Below, in pieces: positions 23,416 to 31,369 of a stretch of 64,000 nt of DNA; within the stretch, counting starts at the first letter, position 1, and each line of letters opens with the position of its first letter. This DNA comes from CADEDH01 sp965262175 (GTDB lineage: Bacteria; Actinomycetota; Acidimicrobiia; Acidimicrobiales; SZUA-35): positions 186,001-250,000 of the forward strand of contig CBDHES010000002.1 of the NCBI GenBank assembly GCA_965262175.1, in the 5' to 3' direction. Made by a program: the position numbers and the translations under genes. A model generated the notes under the pieces. The model worked only from the letters and a program-made list of their open reading frames with translations, was not told the DNA's origin and did not search any database.

Positions 23416-24203
23416 CTCCCTCCTGCGACGCCCTGGTACGCCAGGTCATCGATCGGTTGTACGACCCAGCCTCCACCCGCTGGCCCGTCGACGCCGACGG
23501 TCTCGACGGTCGGCCCGACGCCGAGCCCGGACAGGGCGGCGCCGATGGCCACCCCCTCGCGGCTGAGATCGAGGCGGCGACGGACCGAACGGGGGATCAG
23601 TAGCCGGGGCCGCCCCGCACCGCGCTGCACCTCGATGAGACGGTCGGCGCTGACCCCGCCGATGGCTCGGTCGGCGCCGGCTGGCTCGGCCCAGCGCTCG
23701 TCGCCGTTTCGAACCACGTCCCAGCCACCGACGCGCACGGTCCCCGACCCGCCAGGATCCAACACCTCGACGAGGCGCATCGCCGCGACCGGGGCTGGGT
23801 CGACCGCGACGAGGCCGGCACCCAGCCGACCCACGAGAGCCTCCGCTTGCTCGACGCTCCATCGACGGACGAGGCAGTCGACCCCATGGGTCCAGCCGTC
23901 GGGGCGATCGAGTCGGAGCCGATCGACGAACGGATTGACGGTCACCACGATGGGTGCCCCAGCACCGAACCGCAGCCGGTCGAGCAGGCGCGCCACCCGT
24001 TCGGCCACTGGCTCGATCAGGCGTAGCTCGTCCTCGACGACGCTGCCCCGAGGGGGAACGTCCCTCGCAACGGCGGTCAGCCGGAGAGGCTCGGGGCGAA
24101 GCCCGGCAACGGTGAGCTGCGCACTCGACAGGTGGACGCCAACCGCAGCGCGGTGCGTCCTCAAGGCGAGCCAGTCGAGCATCGGGGCTAGCACCATGGT
24201 CAT
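23412..24203 (-). CDS. Actin/Hsp70-fold-like protein, paralog 1 (type VII locus-associated)
   Basis: This 263-residue protein of unknown function is clearly paralogous to the gene at 30219-30989. Both start LDWL...R..R.AVGV.L....LTV, contain PLRL, a VDPAP.A..RLVE..DPG segment, a R/GW..VxRxxDxRWAE block, and end with REGVAIGAALSGLGVxPxVE. The repeated beta-strand/Gly pattern (VGVHLSSAQLTVAGL; GTVRVGGWDVV; AIGAALSGLG) suggests an ASKHA (actin/Hsp70/PilM) fold. Mycobacterial ESX-4 loci carry a type VII-associated protein of this general type (Rv3446c); kinship is inferred, not shown. It is translationally coupled to the RLLDTR surface-protein gene. Confidence 0.6.
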   Translation of the reverse strand: MTMVLAPMLDWLALRTHRAAVGVHLSSAQLTVAGLRPEPLRLTAVARDVPPRGSVVEDELRLIEPVAERVARLLDRLRFGAGAPIVVTVNPFVDRLRLDRPDGWTHGVDCLVRRWSVEQAEALVGRLGAGLVAVDPAPVAAMRLVEVLDPGGSGTVRVGGWDVVRNGDERWAEPAGADRAIGGVSADRLIEVQRGAGRPRLLIPRSVRRRLDLSREGVAIGAALSGLGVGPTVETVGVDGPAGGGWVVQPIDDLAYQGVAGGR

Positions 24204-24263
24204 CTCCTCCTCGACGAATGGGCGGGGCCGGTGTCTTGCAGGTTCGATACGGCGCGAGGCAGC

Positions 24264-24294
24264 CGATCGGTTCCCGGGTCACCCGAGCCGATCG
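24264..24294 (-). terminator. Hairpin after the actin-like paralog 3 gene
   Basis: CGATCGG (24264-24270) pairs with CCGATCG (24288-24294), with further complementarity CGGGT/ACCCG inside. It lies 44-74 bp downstream of the stop at 24338 on the minus strand, before the next gene of the same strand. It is a candidate terminator or processing site. Confidence 0.35.
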
Positions 24295-24337
24295 AACGCC
24301 CGGCCGATCGCCTGGTCCGGCCCACGCGCTGGACCGA

Positions 24338-25105
24338 TCAGGTCAGCATGGCCGCACCCGCCGCCAGCAGCGCCATCTTGCGGTGAGGGCGGACCGCCTT
24401 GGGCCAGTGGAACGGGTCGACCTCCGCCCCCGAACGATCGGATGAGAGCCCCCACCGAACGTCGGGTGGGGTCCGGAACGACTCGCTCCGCTCGGTCCGG
24501 CACGAGACGTGGCGGTCGGCGGTATCGACCACCGAACACAACCACCCGCTCTGGACCACGACCGAGATCGGGCGGCGGGTGGCACCGGCGGCGCCCTCGA
24601 CGACCAGGGCGCCCAGACGAGCGCCGACGAGGGCGGCCGGCGCCACGACCCTGACGTCGAGGCGGAGCGGCCCGGCGGCCTCGCCGATGACCTCACTCGG
24701 GCTTCGCCGATCGGGCGACGCCGCCAGCGGAGGCCACGACTGACCGCGATGGTCGACGCCGACCGGCACGCAGACGCCGGCCGCAGCAGGAGAGCTCAGC
24801 CGGAGGGATGCCAGGGTGACGCCGAGGGCTGCCGTCAACTCGTCCGGACGCTCGATCACCCCGGCGATCACCGTCCGGGGCTCGAGCTCACCGACGGCAA
24901 CGCCCCGGACCCGCCTGGCCGCCGGATCGACGACCGCCACGACGACGAAGCGGTCGTCGTAGCTGATGCCGACCGCCGGCGGCGGTCCCGCGCCGACCCA
25001 TCGCAGCGCCCCTCTCCCGAGTCGCCTCAACACGCCAGCCACACCGGAACGATAGTGACCGGCCGCATCGCCACCACCGAGCGGCTCCACCGCCCTGCGA
25101 TTCAC
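24338..25105 (-). CDS. Actin/Hsp70-fold-like protein, divergent paralog 3 (type VII locus-associated)
   Basis: This 255-residue protein begins at GTG 25105 (AAGG upstream), with a possible later GTG at 25042. After a basic amphipathic start (VLRRLGRGALRWVG) it reads PAVGISYDDRFVVVAVVDPA, which aligns in form with the AVGVHLS and AIGVSL strands of the two clearer paralogs. A VRVVAPAALVGARLGALVVE segment corresponds to their DPAP.A...LVE segment. The C-terminus differs (a possible short hydrophobic tail MALLAAGAAML). It is divergent from the WXG-like operon, sharing a 96-bp promoter region that contains GCGATT...AATCGC (25097-25123). The function is unknown; the fold assignment is tentative. 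Confidence 0.5.
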   Translation of the reverse strand: MNRRAVEPLGGGDAAGHYRSGVAGVLRRLGRGALRWVGAGPPPAVGISYDDRFVVVAVVDPAARRVRGVAVGELEPRTVIAGVIERPDELTAALGVTLASLRLSSPAAAGVCVPVGVDHRGQSWPPLAASPDRRSPSEVIGEAAGPLRLDVRVVAPAALVGARLGALVVEGAAGATRRPISVVVQSGWLCSVVDTADRHVSCRTERSESFRTPPDVRWGLSSDRSGAEVDPFHWPKAVRPHRKMALLAAGAAMLT

Positions 25106-25201
25106 GGGCCTTCACGAAATCGCGAACCGATGACGGCCATGGGCCGTACGTCGAGTGACCAGGTGCGCCGGTGTGGCGTACCCCTTCACCGAGGAGAAGC
25201 A

Positions 25202-25693
25202 ATGACCTTCACCGAGATCAATTTCGATGACGCCAGGTCTGCCGTCGAAGCCATCCGGCTCGCCGGCGACGAGTGTGGCCAAGCATCGACCGAAGCGACA
25301 GCCAACCTGGGGGAGGTCGACGCGGCCGTCGCCCAGCTCCGGGCGACCGAGGCCAACGTCACCCGGCTGCTCGACGAGCTCGACGCCGCCGTCACCGGCG
25401 CCCGGGACAACCTCAACAACGCGACCTGGGTCAGCGGCAGCCGCGACAACCTCGTGGCCGCCATCGCCGAGACCGAGGCCGCGGTCCGCACCGCACGGAC
25501 CAACTACCAGACGACCTACAGCGAGGCGCTGGCCGCCGCCGAGCGGCTCCAGGTCTCGATCGAGGAGATCACGCGGGTCTTCACCGCCACCTGTGACCGT
25601 ACCGGTCCGGCGTTCCTCGAGGCTGCCGGGGCCGGCGATCGCCACATCGCCGAGCACGAGCAGCTGTCGTCCAGCGGCATCTCGCTGGGCTGA
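25202..25693 (+). CDS. WXG100-like helical protein (probable type VII substrate or structural protein)
   Basis: ATG 25202 follows a strong GAGGAGAAG site. The 163-residue protein is helical and has two long heptad-rich helices joined by NATWVSGSRDNL, where Trp76-x-x-Gly79 sits where WXG100 proteins have WxG. The second helix continues AAIAETEAAVRTARTNYQTTYS. It is longer than the usual 100 residues and lacks a signal peptide. The position, two genes before an EssC/EccC ATPase and in the same operon, supports a type VII-exported protein. The motif is a variant, so the family assignment rests on fold and context. Confidence 0.68.
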   Translation: MTFTEINFDDARSAVEAIRLAGDECGQASTEATANLGEVDAAVAQLRATEANVTRLLDELDAAVTGARDNLNNATWVSGSRDNLVAAIAETEAAVRTARTNYQTTYSEALAAAERLQVSIEEITRVFTATCDRTGPAFLEAAGAGDRHIAEHEQLSSSGISLG

Positions 25694-25729
25694 GGCCGCT
25701 GACCCCACGACGCCTCGAGGAGGCCGCCC

Positions 25730-26020
25730 ATGCCAACCAGTGATGAGCTTCGCCAAGCGTCGGCCGACCTCCAGGCGCTCGCCGAGGAGGTGCGAGGGAT
25801 CAACCCGCCGGTCCTCGCCGCATCGGGACCCGACGTCCTGTCGGGCGGAAACCTCGGCGACTCGCTGGCCGAGTTCATCAGAGTTCAGCGAGTCGGAGGC
25901 ATCGCCATCGCCGAAGACATCGACGAGCTGGCGCGATTCGCCGGCGCTGCGGCGGCGGTCAGGGAAGCCCTCGAGCTCGAGGTAGCCCAGAACGAGACCA
26001 TCGACGCAACCGCCACCTGA
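25730..26020 (+). CDS. Small helical protein, partner in the type VII-like operon
   Basis: The 96-residue protein (ATG 25730, preceded by GAGGAGG) has helix DELRQASADLQALAEEVRGI, a Gly-rich bend VLSGGNLGDSL, then helix AEFIRVQRVGGIAIAEDIDE and LARFAGAAAAVREALELEV. The size and helix-turn-helix layout match WXG100/ESAT-6-like proteins, although no Trp is present at the bend. It lies between the WXG-like gene (36 bp) and the EssC-like gene (5 bp). It could form a heterodimer with the 163-residue protein, as EsxA/EsxB do; this is inference. Confidence 0.6.
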   Translation: MPTSDELRQASADLQALAEEVRGINPPVLAASGPDVLSGGNLGDSLAEFIRVQRVGGIAIAEDIDELARFAGAAAAVREALELEVAQNETIDATAT

Positions 26021-26025
26021 CGACC

Positions 26026-29000
26026 ATGCGACTGACGGTTCGAGACAACGACTCCATCGCCGATGTCGATGTCACGATCGTCGACCCGGAGGTCCCGATC
26101 GGGGAGGTCTACACCGCCCTCACCGGTCGGGCTCCCGGGTCGACCGTCGTCGTCGATGGCTGGCCCTATCGCCCAGACGATGCCATCGGCGTCGTCCCTC
26201 TCCACAACGGGTCGGTCATCGGCGGCGACGTCTCCACGCCCGTTCCCTCGCCAACCGGTGAGGGAACGGGCGGTTCCCGCTATCGACTCACCAAGATCGC
26301 CGGTCGCGACGCCGGCCTGACCTGGCCGCTCCAGTCCGGCACGATCGATGCCGGCCTCGGTACCGGCGACCGACCGGACCGGCCACACTTCCGGATCGAA
26401 CTCGAGGGCAATCGCCCGCCGACCGTGTCCCGACTCGGGGGCGGCACCGTGTTGGTCGACGGCGAGCCGATCATCCACGACGAGGACCAGACATTCGAGC
26501 GGGTCGGCACCGGGCCCGACCTCTTCCGGATCGATCGTGACGACCTCCCGCCGCCGCCCCCTCTCCCCCTCACCGAGAACGGGCGGGTTCCCCACCAGCG
26601 ACCGCCCCGCCCGACACCTCCGCCGCCGCCGACCATGCCGCCCCGACCGGACCTGCCGAAGGACCCCCAGGAGGGCGGGACGTTCTCCTGGGTGGTGCTG
26701 ATCGTTCCGATCCCCCTGGCCATCGGTGCCGCCTTCTTCTTCCGCAGCCCGTTCTTCCTGCTGTTCATCATCATGTCGCCGCTGCTGGCCGTCGGCCGGT
26801 TCTTCGAGGGAAAGCGTCGAGCCGCCAAGGATCGTCGCCGCTACGACACCGAGTACGCCGAACGAGCCGCGGGCTACGCCGCGGCGATGCGGGCGTGGCG
26901 GGCCGCAGCCCACCACCACCGCCACGAGGTCCGGCCCGACATCGGGCAGCTGTGCGAGACCGTCCGAGCCCGGGAGCCCAGCCTGTGGCAGCGACGACCC
27001 GGCCACCAGGACTTCCTGAACGTCGACATCGGCTTCGGCGACCTCACCCTCGATCTCGAACCGACCGACTACGACGCCGTCGATGCGATCGGCCTCGCGG
27101 CCAAGACGATCACCGCCGTTCCGATGACCGTCGACCTCGCCGAGGCGGGGGCGATCGGGATCGTCGGCGCCCGCTCCCGATGCCAGGAGCTCGCCGCCGC
27201 CCTCCTGCTCCAGACCACGATCGGCCACGGACCGGCCGACGTCCTGATCGGCCTCCTCGTCGAACCATGCGCCATCCCCGCCTGGGACTGGTTGAAATGG
27301 GCGCCCCACCTCGAAGACGATCGAGGCTTCCGCTACCTGGCGACGAGCGAAGCGAGCGCGGCGTCGCTCCTGGCCTCGCTTCCCCCGCCACCGACCGATC
27401 GACGGAGCGGGAGCAGGCCTCCGCTCCCCAACCCGGTCCCGGTCATCGCCGTCGACGGAACCCCGTTCCTGGCGGGAAGCTTCACGGCGCTCTCGACCGC
27501 GGTCCGCAGCGGCGCAGCCCGGGCCATCGTCATCGCCGAGCGGGCGGACCAGCTACCGGCGATCTGCTCGGTGGTTGTCGACGTCGGCGACGACGACCTG
27601 GCGACCATCGCCTCGATGGCGTCGGGTCCCCTCGGCCGCAACGTCACGCCGACCCTCATGGATCGGCGGATCGGGGCCGACATCCTCCGGCGCATGTCGG
27701 CGTTCAGCGACCCGGAGCGAGCCGAGGAAGGTTCCGATCTGCCGTCGCGCTGCGATCTGCGGTCGCTGGTCGGTGGGGATCTCTCGGCGGCGGTCATCGA
27801 GCGGCAGTGGACCCGGCGGGCCAAGAACCCGGCCGGGGTGATCGGCGTGGCCCAGCACGGTCCGCTCCGGCTGGACCTGGTCGACGACGGACCCCACGCC
27901 CTGATCGCCGGCACGACCGGTTCGGGCAAGAGCGAACTCCTTCGCACGCTGGTCGCCGCGTTGGCCTGGGGACATGGCCCCGACCAGCTCAACTTCGTGT
28001 TGGTCGACTTCAAGGGGGGCGGGGCCTTCGACGCCTGCGCCGACTTCCCCCACACCGTCGGGGTCGTGACCGACCTCGACGAGCACCTGGCGGCTCGGGC
28101 CCTCCGGTGTCTCAAGGCCGAGCTGCGGTACCGGGAGCGCAAGCTTCGGGCTGCCGAGGTCAGCGACCTCCGCGACTACGAGAACCCCGACGACCCGCTG
28201 GCCCGTCTCGTGGTCGTCGTCGACGAGTTCGCCACGCTGGCTGCCGAGTTGCCCGACTTCATGGCGTCGCTGGTCGACATCGCTCAGCGAGGGCGGAGCC
28301 TCGGTATCCACATGATCCTCGCCACCCAGCGACCGAGCGGCGTGGTCGACGCCAAGATCAGGGCCAACACCAACCTCAGGATCTCGCTCCGGGTGCAGGA
28401 CATCAGCGATTCCGACGACGTGATCGGCGACCGCCGAGCGGCGGCCATCGATCGCCGGTCGCCGGGCCGGGGCTACGCCCGATTGGGGGCGTCGGAGCTG
28501 ATCCAGTTCCAGACCGCCCTGGTGTCACAACCGACGACCACCGATACCCCGCTTCCGCTCCGGGTCAGCCGGTTCGACCTCGGTCGTCCGATCGGCCGCG
28601 CCGCCGACCCAGCGTCCACCGCCGAGGAAGGCCCCGCCGGGCCGACGGACCTCGAGACGCTGGCGGCAGCTGCGACGACCGCATCGACAGCCCTGGGGCT
28701 GCCCCCGCCCCGGGTTCCGTGGCCGGCCCCGCTGCCCGCCATGGTCGAGGCGACGACGCTGTCGGGGGCGGATCACCCACCGCCGTGGACCGCCCCGCTC
28801 GGCGTGGCCGACCTCCCCGATGAACAGCGAACCGAGACCTTCTGGTGGACGCCGGAAGTCGGCAACCTCGCCATCTACGGCACCGACTCCGCTGCCACCT
28901 CCGACGTGGTCGCCACCCTGGTGGTCGGCCTGGCCCGAGGCAACGACCCCGACACCGCCCACGTGTACCTCGTCGACTTCTCCGGAGGTGGCACGCTGTC

Positions 29001-30228
29001 CCAGCTGGCGGGGCTGCCCCACGTCGGGGCGGTCATCAACCCCGCCGACGAGGAGCGGTTCATCCGGGTCGTCGACCTTCTCGAGGACGAGCTGACCGCC
29101 CGGAGCGAGATGGCCCGGGAGTCGGGCATCGCCCGGATCACCGAGGAGTCCGGCCTCCCGCTGATCGTCGTGGTCATCGCCAACTACGGTGCCATGCTCG
29201 GCTATCTCGAGGAGACGAACCAGTTCGAGCTCGGCGCCCGATTCGAACGGCTGGTTCGAGATGGCGCCAACCTCGGGTTGTTCGTCGTGGCGACCGCCAA
29301 CCATGAGCGGGGCATCCCGGCCCGGGTTGCCGGGCAGATCGAGTCGAGGCTGATCCTCCGGATGGCCGACCCCAACTCCTACAGCGCCTTCGGCCTCCGT
29401 CAGCGTGACCTGCCCGACCTCGGAGCGGGTCGGGCCGTCGATCCCGGTACCGGTCTCGAGATCCAGACCGCCCGCTACACCGAGCTCGACGCGATCATCA
29501 GCCGATGGCCGGCCGCCGGTGGCACCCGCGGCCCGGCCGGCGTCGAGGTCTTGAGCACCGATGTGCGACCCGACGGGGTGATCGACCAGTCGCGGGCCAC
29601 CAAACGGGTGTGGCGCCTCGCCGTCGGCCGGCTCCACGCCGACCTCGGCCTCGCCACCCTCGATCTCCGGCCGGGGACCAACGTCATCGTCTCGGGAAGC
29701 TCGGGGAGCGGCAAGACCACCGCCCTCCGAGCGCTGGCCGTCGCCGCTCGAACCGCCGACCCCGAGTGCCAGCTCCTCGTCGCCGGCGACGAGGATCACT
29801 GGCCGGTCGAGGTCACCGAGCTCGATCCCGACATCATCGACGACGAGCGGCGCACGCTGATCCTCATCGACGGCATCGCGACGGTCCCCGACGCCACGGC
29901 CAAGGCGCTGGAGGCCGTCGACCCGGCGACGACCTGGATCGTCGTCGCCGATTGGCCCGAGGCGCTCCAGAGCATCCCTCCGCCGTGGCTCCGCAAGATC
30001 ACGGCTTCTCGAACCGGGATCCTGCTCCAGCCCCAACCCGACCATGGCGACCTCCTCCGGAGCCGGCTCCCGATGAGAACCGCCAAGGACCTCCCCGCCG
30101 GCCGTGGCTTCATCGTGGCGTCCGGCGTGGCCCGCATGCTCCAGGTCGCCAACGTCGAACCCTCGGCATCGAGCGATCCGACCGACGCCACCGGAGACGG
30201 TCGCCCGTCCTCCCGCCCTCAGCCCTGA
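26026..30228 (+). CDS. Type VII secretion FtsK/SpoIIIE-type ATPase (EssC/EccC-like)
   Basis: The 1400-residue motor protein has an N-terminal part (1-190) of small beta domains like the EssC FHA-type region (RLTVRDNDSIADVDVTI; SRLGGGTVLVDGEPI). A Pro-rich linker and two TM helices follow (about 219-258, SWVVLIVPIPLAIGAAFFF and SPFFLLFIIMSPLLAVG), then three FtsK-like ATPase domains. Domain 1 has Walker A GTTGSGKS (629-636), Walker B LVVVVDEFATL and an ATQRPS motif. Domain 2 is degenerate (GTDSAATS, 952-959, no Lys). Domain 3 has GSSGSGKT (1224-1231) and LILIDGIA. The FHA-like N-terminus resembles Firmicutes EssC more than mycobacterial EccC. It should energise export of the two small helical proteins encoded immediately upstream. 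Confidence 0.9.
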   Translation: MRLTVRDNDSIADVDVTIVDPEVPIGEVYTALTGRAPGSTVVVDGWPYRPDDAIGVVPLHNGSVIGGDVSTPVPSPTGEGTGGSRYRLTKIAGRDAGLTWPLQSGTIDAGLGTGDRPDRPHFRIELEGNRPPTVSRLGGGTVLVDGEPIIHDEDQTFERVGTGPDLFRIDRDDLPPPPPLPLTENGRVPHQRPPRPTPPPPPTMPPRPDLPKDPQEGGTFSWVVLIVPIPLAIGAAFFFRSPFFLLFIIMSPLLAVGRFFEGKRRAAKDRRRYDTEYAERAAGYAAAMRAWRAAAHHHRHEVRPDIGQLCETVRAREPSLWQRRPGHQDFLNVDIGFGDLTLDLEPTDYDAVDAIGLAAKTITAVPMTVDLAEAGAIGIVGARSRCQELAAALLLQTTIGHGPADVLIGLLVEPCAIPAWDWLKWAPHLEDDRGFRYLATSEASAASLLASLPPPPTDRRSGSRPPLPNPVPVIAVDGTPFLAGSFTALSTAVRSGAARAIVIAERADQLPAICSVVVDVGDDDLATIASMASGPLGRNVTPTLMDRRIGADILRRMSAFSDPERAEEGSDLPSRCDLRSLVGGDLSAAVIERQWTRRAKNPAGVIGVAQHGPLRLDLVDDGPHALIAGTTGSGKSELLRTLVAALAWGHGPDQLNFVLVDFKGGGAFDACADFPHTVGVVTDLDEHLAARALRCLKAELRYRERKLRAAEVSDLRDYENPDDPLARLVVVVDEFATLAAELPDFMASLVDIAQRGRSLGIHMILATQRPSGVVDAKIRANTNLRISLRVQDISDSDDVIGDRRAAAIDRRSPGRGYARLGASELIQFQTALVSQPTTTDTPLPLRVSRFDLGRPIGRAADPASTAEEGPAGPTDLETLAAAATTASTALGLPPPRVPWPAPLPAMVEATTLSGADHPPPWTAPLGVADLPDEQRTETFWWTPEVGNLAIYGTDSAATSDVVATLVVGLARGNDPDTAHVYLVDFSGGGTLSQLAGLPHVGAVINPADEERFIRVVDLLEDELTARSEMARESGIARITEESGLPLIVVVIANYGAMLGYLEETNQFELGARFERLVRDGANLGLFVVATANHERGIPARVAGQIESRLILRMADPNSYSAFGLRQRDLPDLGAGRAVDPGTGLEIQTARYTELDAIISRWPAAGGTRGPAGVEVLSTDVRPDGVIDQSRATKRVWRLAVGRLHADLGLATLDLRPGTNVIVSGSSGSGKTTALRALAVAARTADPECQLLVAGDEDHWPVEVTELDPDIIDDERRTLILIDGIATVPDATAKALEAVDPATTWIVVADWPEALQSIPPPWLRKITASRTGILLQPQPDHGDLLRSRLPMRTAKDLPAGRGFIVASGVARMLQVANVEPSASSDPTDATGDGRPSSRPQP

Positions 30229-30989
30229 CCGCGGCTCCGGCCGGGATCGGGGGGAGGCCACTGCGCCGAGGACGGACGGTTGCGGCCCTCGGCCACCGAC
30301 GGCGCCTCGTCGACGCGGATTTCGACGCGAGGCTCGACCCCGAGCCCGGCCAGCGCCGCACCGATGGCCAGACCGTCCCGATCGAGCTCGAGTAGTCGCT
30401 TCGCTCTGCGGGGAGGTCGGAGTTCCCGACCGACGGCGTCGGTCAGGGAACCGAGCCGGTCGGCACCCGCTGCTGGGCCGGGCGCATCGCCGCTCACCGC
30501 CTCCGCCCATCGCCGGTCGGTGTCGCGGGCCACCAGCCACCGTCCGGTGGCGACGATGCCGGCCGCTCCCGGGGCGACGAGCTCGACCAACCGGAGCAGG
30601 GCGGCGGGTGCCGGGTCGGCCTGGACGTTCCTCAGCCCGGCCTCGGCCAGGAGCGCCACCGCCCGATCGAGCACCCGCCGGTCGACCGGACAGGGAGCCA
30701 CCGGACCGGTGGTCGTCGCGCCCAGGTCGAGCGACATGACACTCGGCTCCACGATCACCACGGCTGGCTGCGCCCAATCGACGGCGAACGCCTCCAGGCA
30801 TCGCCGCAGGCCGGCCGCCACCGCCTCGCCCGCCCGGGTCGGATCCACAACCTCCCGTCCGAGGGCGACCAGGCGGAGGGGCGAGGTGCGCACGACGACG
30901 ACGGTGAGCACCTCGTCGGTCAGCGAGACACCGATCGCGCTCCGGCCACGCCGGAAGCCCAACCAATCGAGCAGACGAGCCGGGAGCAT
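30219..30989 (-). CDS. Actin/Hsp70-fold-like protein, paralog 2 (type VII locus-associated)
   Basis: The start is set at ATG 30989 (MLPARLLDWLG), matching the start of the paralog at 23412; the open frame extends to 31043. The 256-residue product shares with that paralog SAIGVSLTDEVLTVVVV, SPLRLVALGREV, ADPAPAALLRLVELVAPG, the WLVARDTDRRWAE block and LAIGAALAGLGVEPRVE. It overlaps the 3' end of the EssC/EccC-like gene by 10 bp in convergent orientation, so the type VII operon is bracketed by members of one family. An ASKHA-type (PilM/Hsp70/actin) fold is likely from the strand pattern, but nucleotide-binding residues cannot be pinpointed. Confidence 0.6.
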   Translation of the reverse strand: MLPARLLDWLGFRRGRSAIGVSLTDEVLTVVVVRTSPLRLVALGREVVDPTRAGEAVAAGLRRCLEAFAVDWAQPAVVIVEPSVMSLDLGATTTGPVAPCPVDRRVLDRAVALLAEAGLRNVQADPAPAALLRLVELVAPGAAGIVATGRWLVARDTDRRWAEAVSGDAPGPAAGADRLGSLTDAVGRELRPPRRAKRLLELDRDGLAIGAALAGLGVEPRVEIRVDEAPSVAEGRNRPSSAQWPPPDPGRSRGQG

Positions 30990-31044
30990 CGGGTTCGTGG
31001 CCTCCTGGGAACGGTGTCGATCGTAGCCGCCGGCCTCGGCCATG

Positions 31045-31246
31045 CGAGACCTCGCCGGTCCGGGGCCGGCTGCTCGTCTTCCACCCGTGCCGCGTCGACT
31101 CCAACCGTCCCCACCCCAAGAGCAAACACGGTGGGCTCATGGTCGAACGAGGCGAGAAGTGGGCAGCCAACCTCTGGTTCCGGGAACGTCAGGTCCGCCC
31201 GGCACCGCGGTCGCCCCGATCGGGCGACTTCGGCAGGGTGGTCTGA
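31045..31246 (+). pseudogene. C-terminal remnant of a 2OG-Fe(II) oxygenase (prolyl 4-hydroxylase type)
   Basis: The plus-strand frame reads PVRGRLLVFHPCRVDSNRPH, then PKSKHGGLMVERGEKWAANLWFRERQVR, stopping at 31246. This is the standard end of P4H-like dioxygenases: a 'GRALLFH' strand, a conserved His (SxHxG) as iron ligand and the Lys of GEKW that binds 2-oxoglutarate. The N-terminal HxD half and a start codon are absent; upstream sequence is the actin-like paralog on the other strand. It is a truncated relic between two intact genes. Confidence 0.62.
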
Positions 31247-31369
31247 CGGCCGTCCCCGATCCTCGACGGCTTGCCCCTCATCGGCGGCGTCCGGTACAAA
31301 CGGCCGGCACCCGTCCCGTGGTCACGGCCGACCGGGACGGGCCTTCACTCGGCCGTCTGGAGGGTCCGG

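Noticed and set aside
21541..24654. 1037-codon plus-strand open frame
   Set aside because: It runs antisense through three genes with clear features and has Arg/Gly/Asp-rich low-complexity composition.
28525..31170. 881-codon minus-strand open frame over the EssC/EccC-like gene
   Set aside because: It is a shadow of the ATPase gene, lacking motifs, and incompatible with the paralog at 30219 in another frame.
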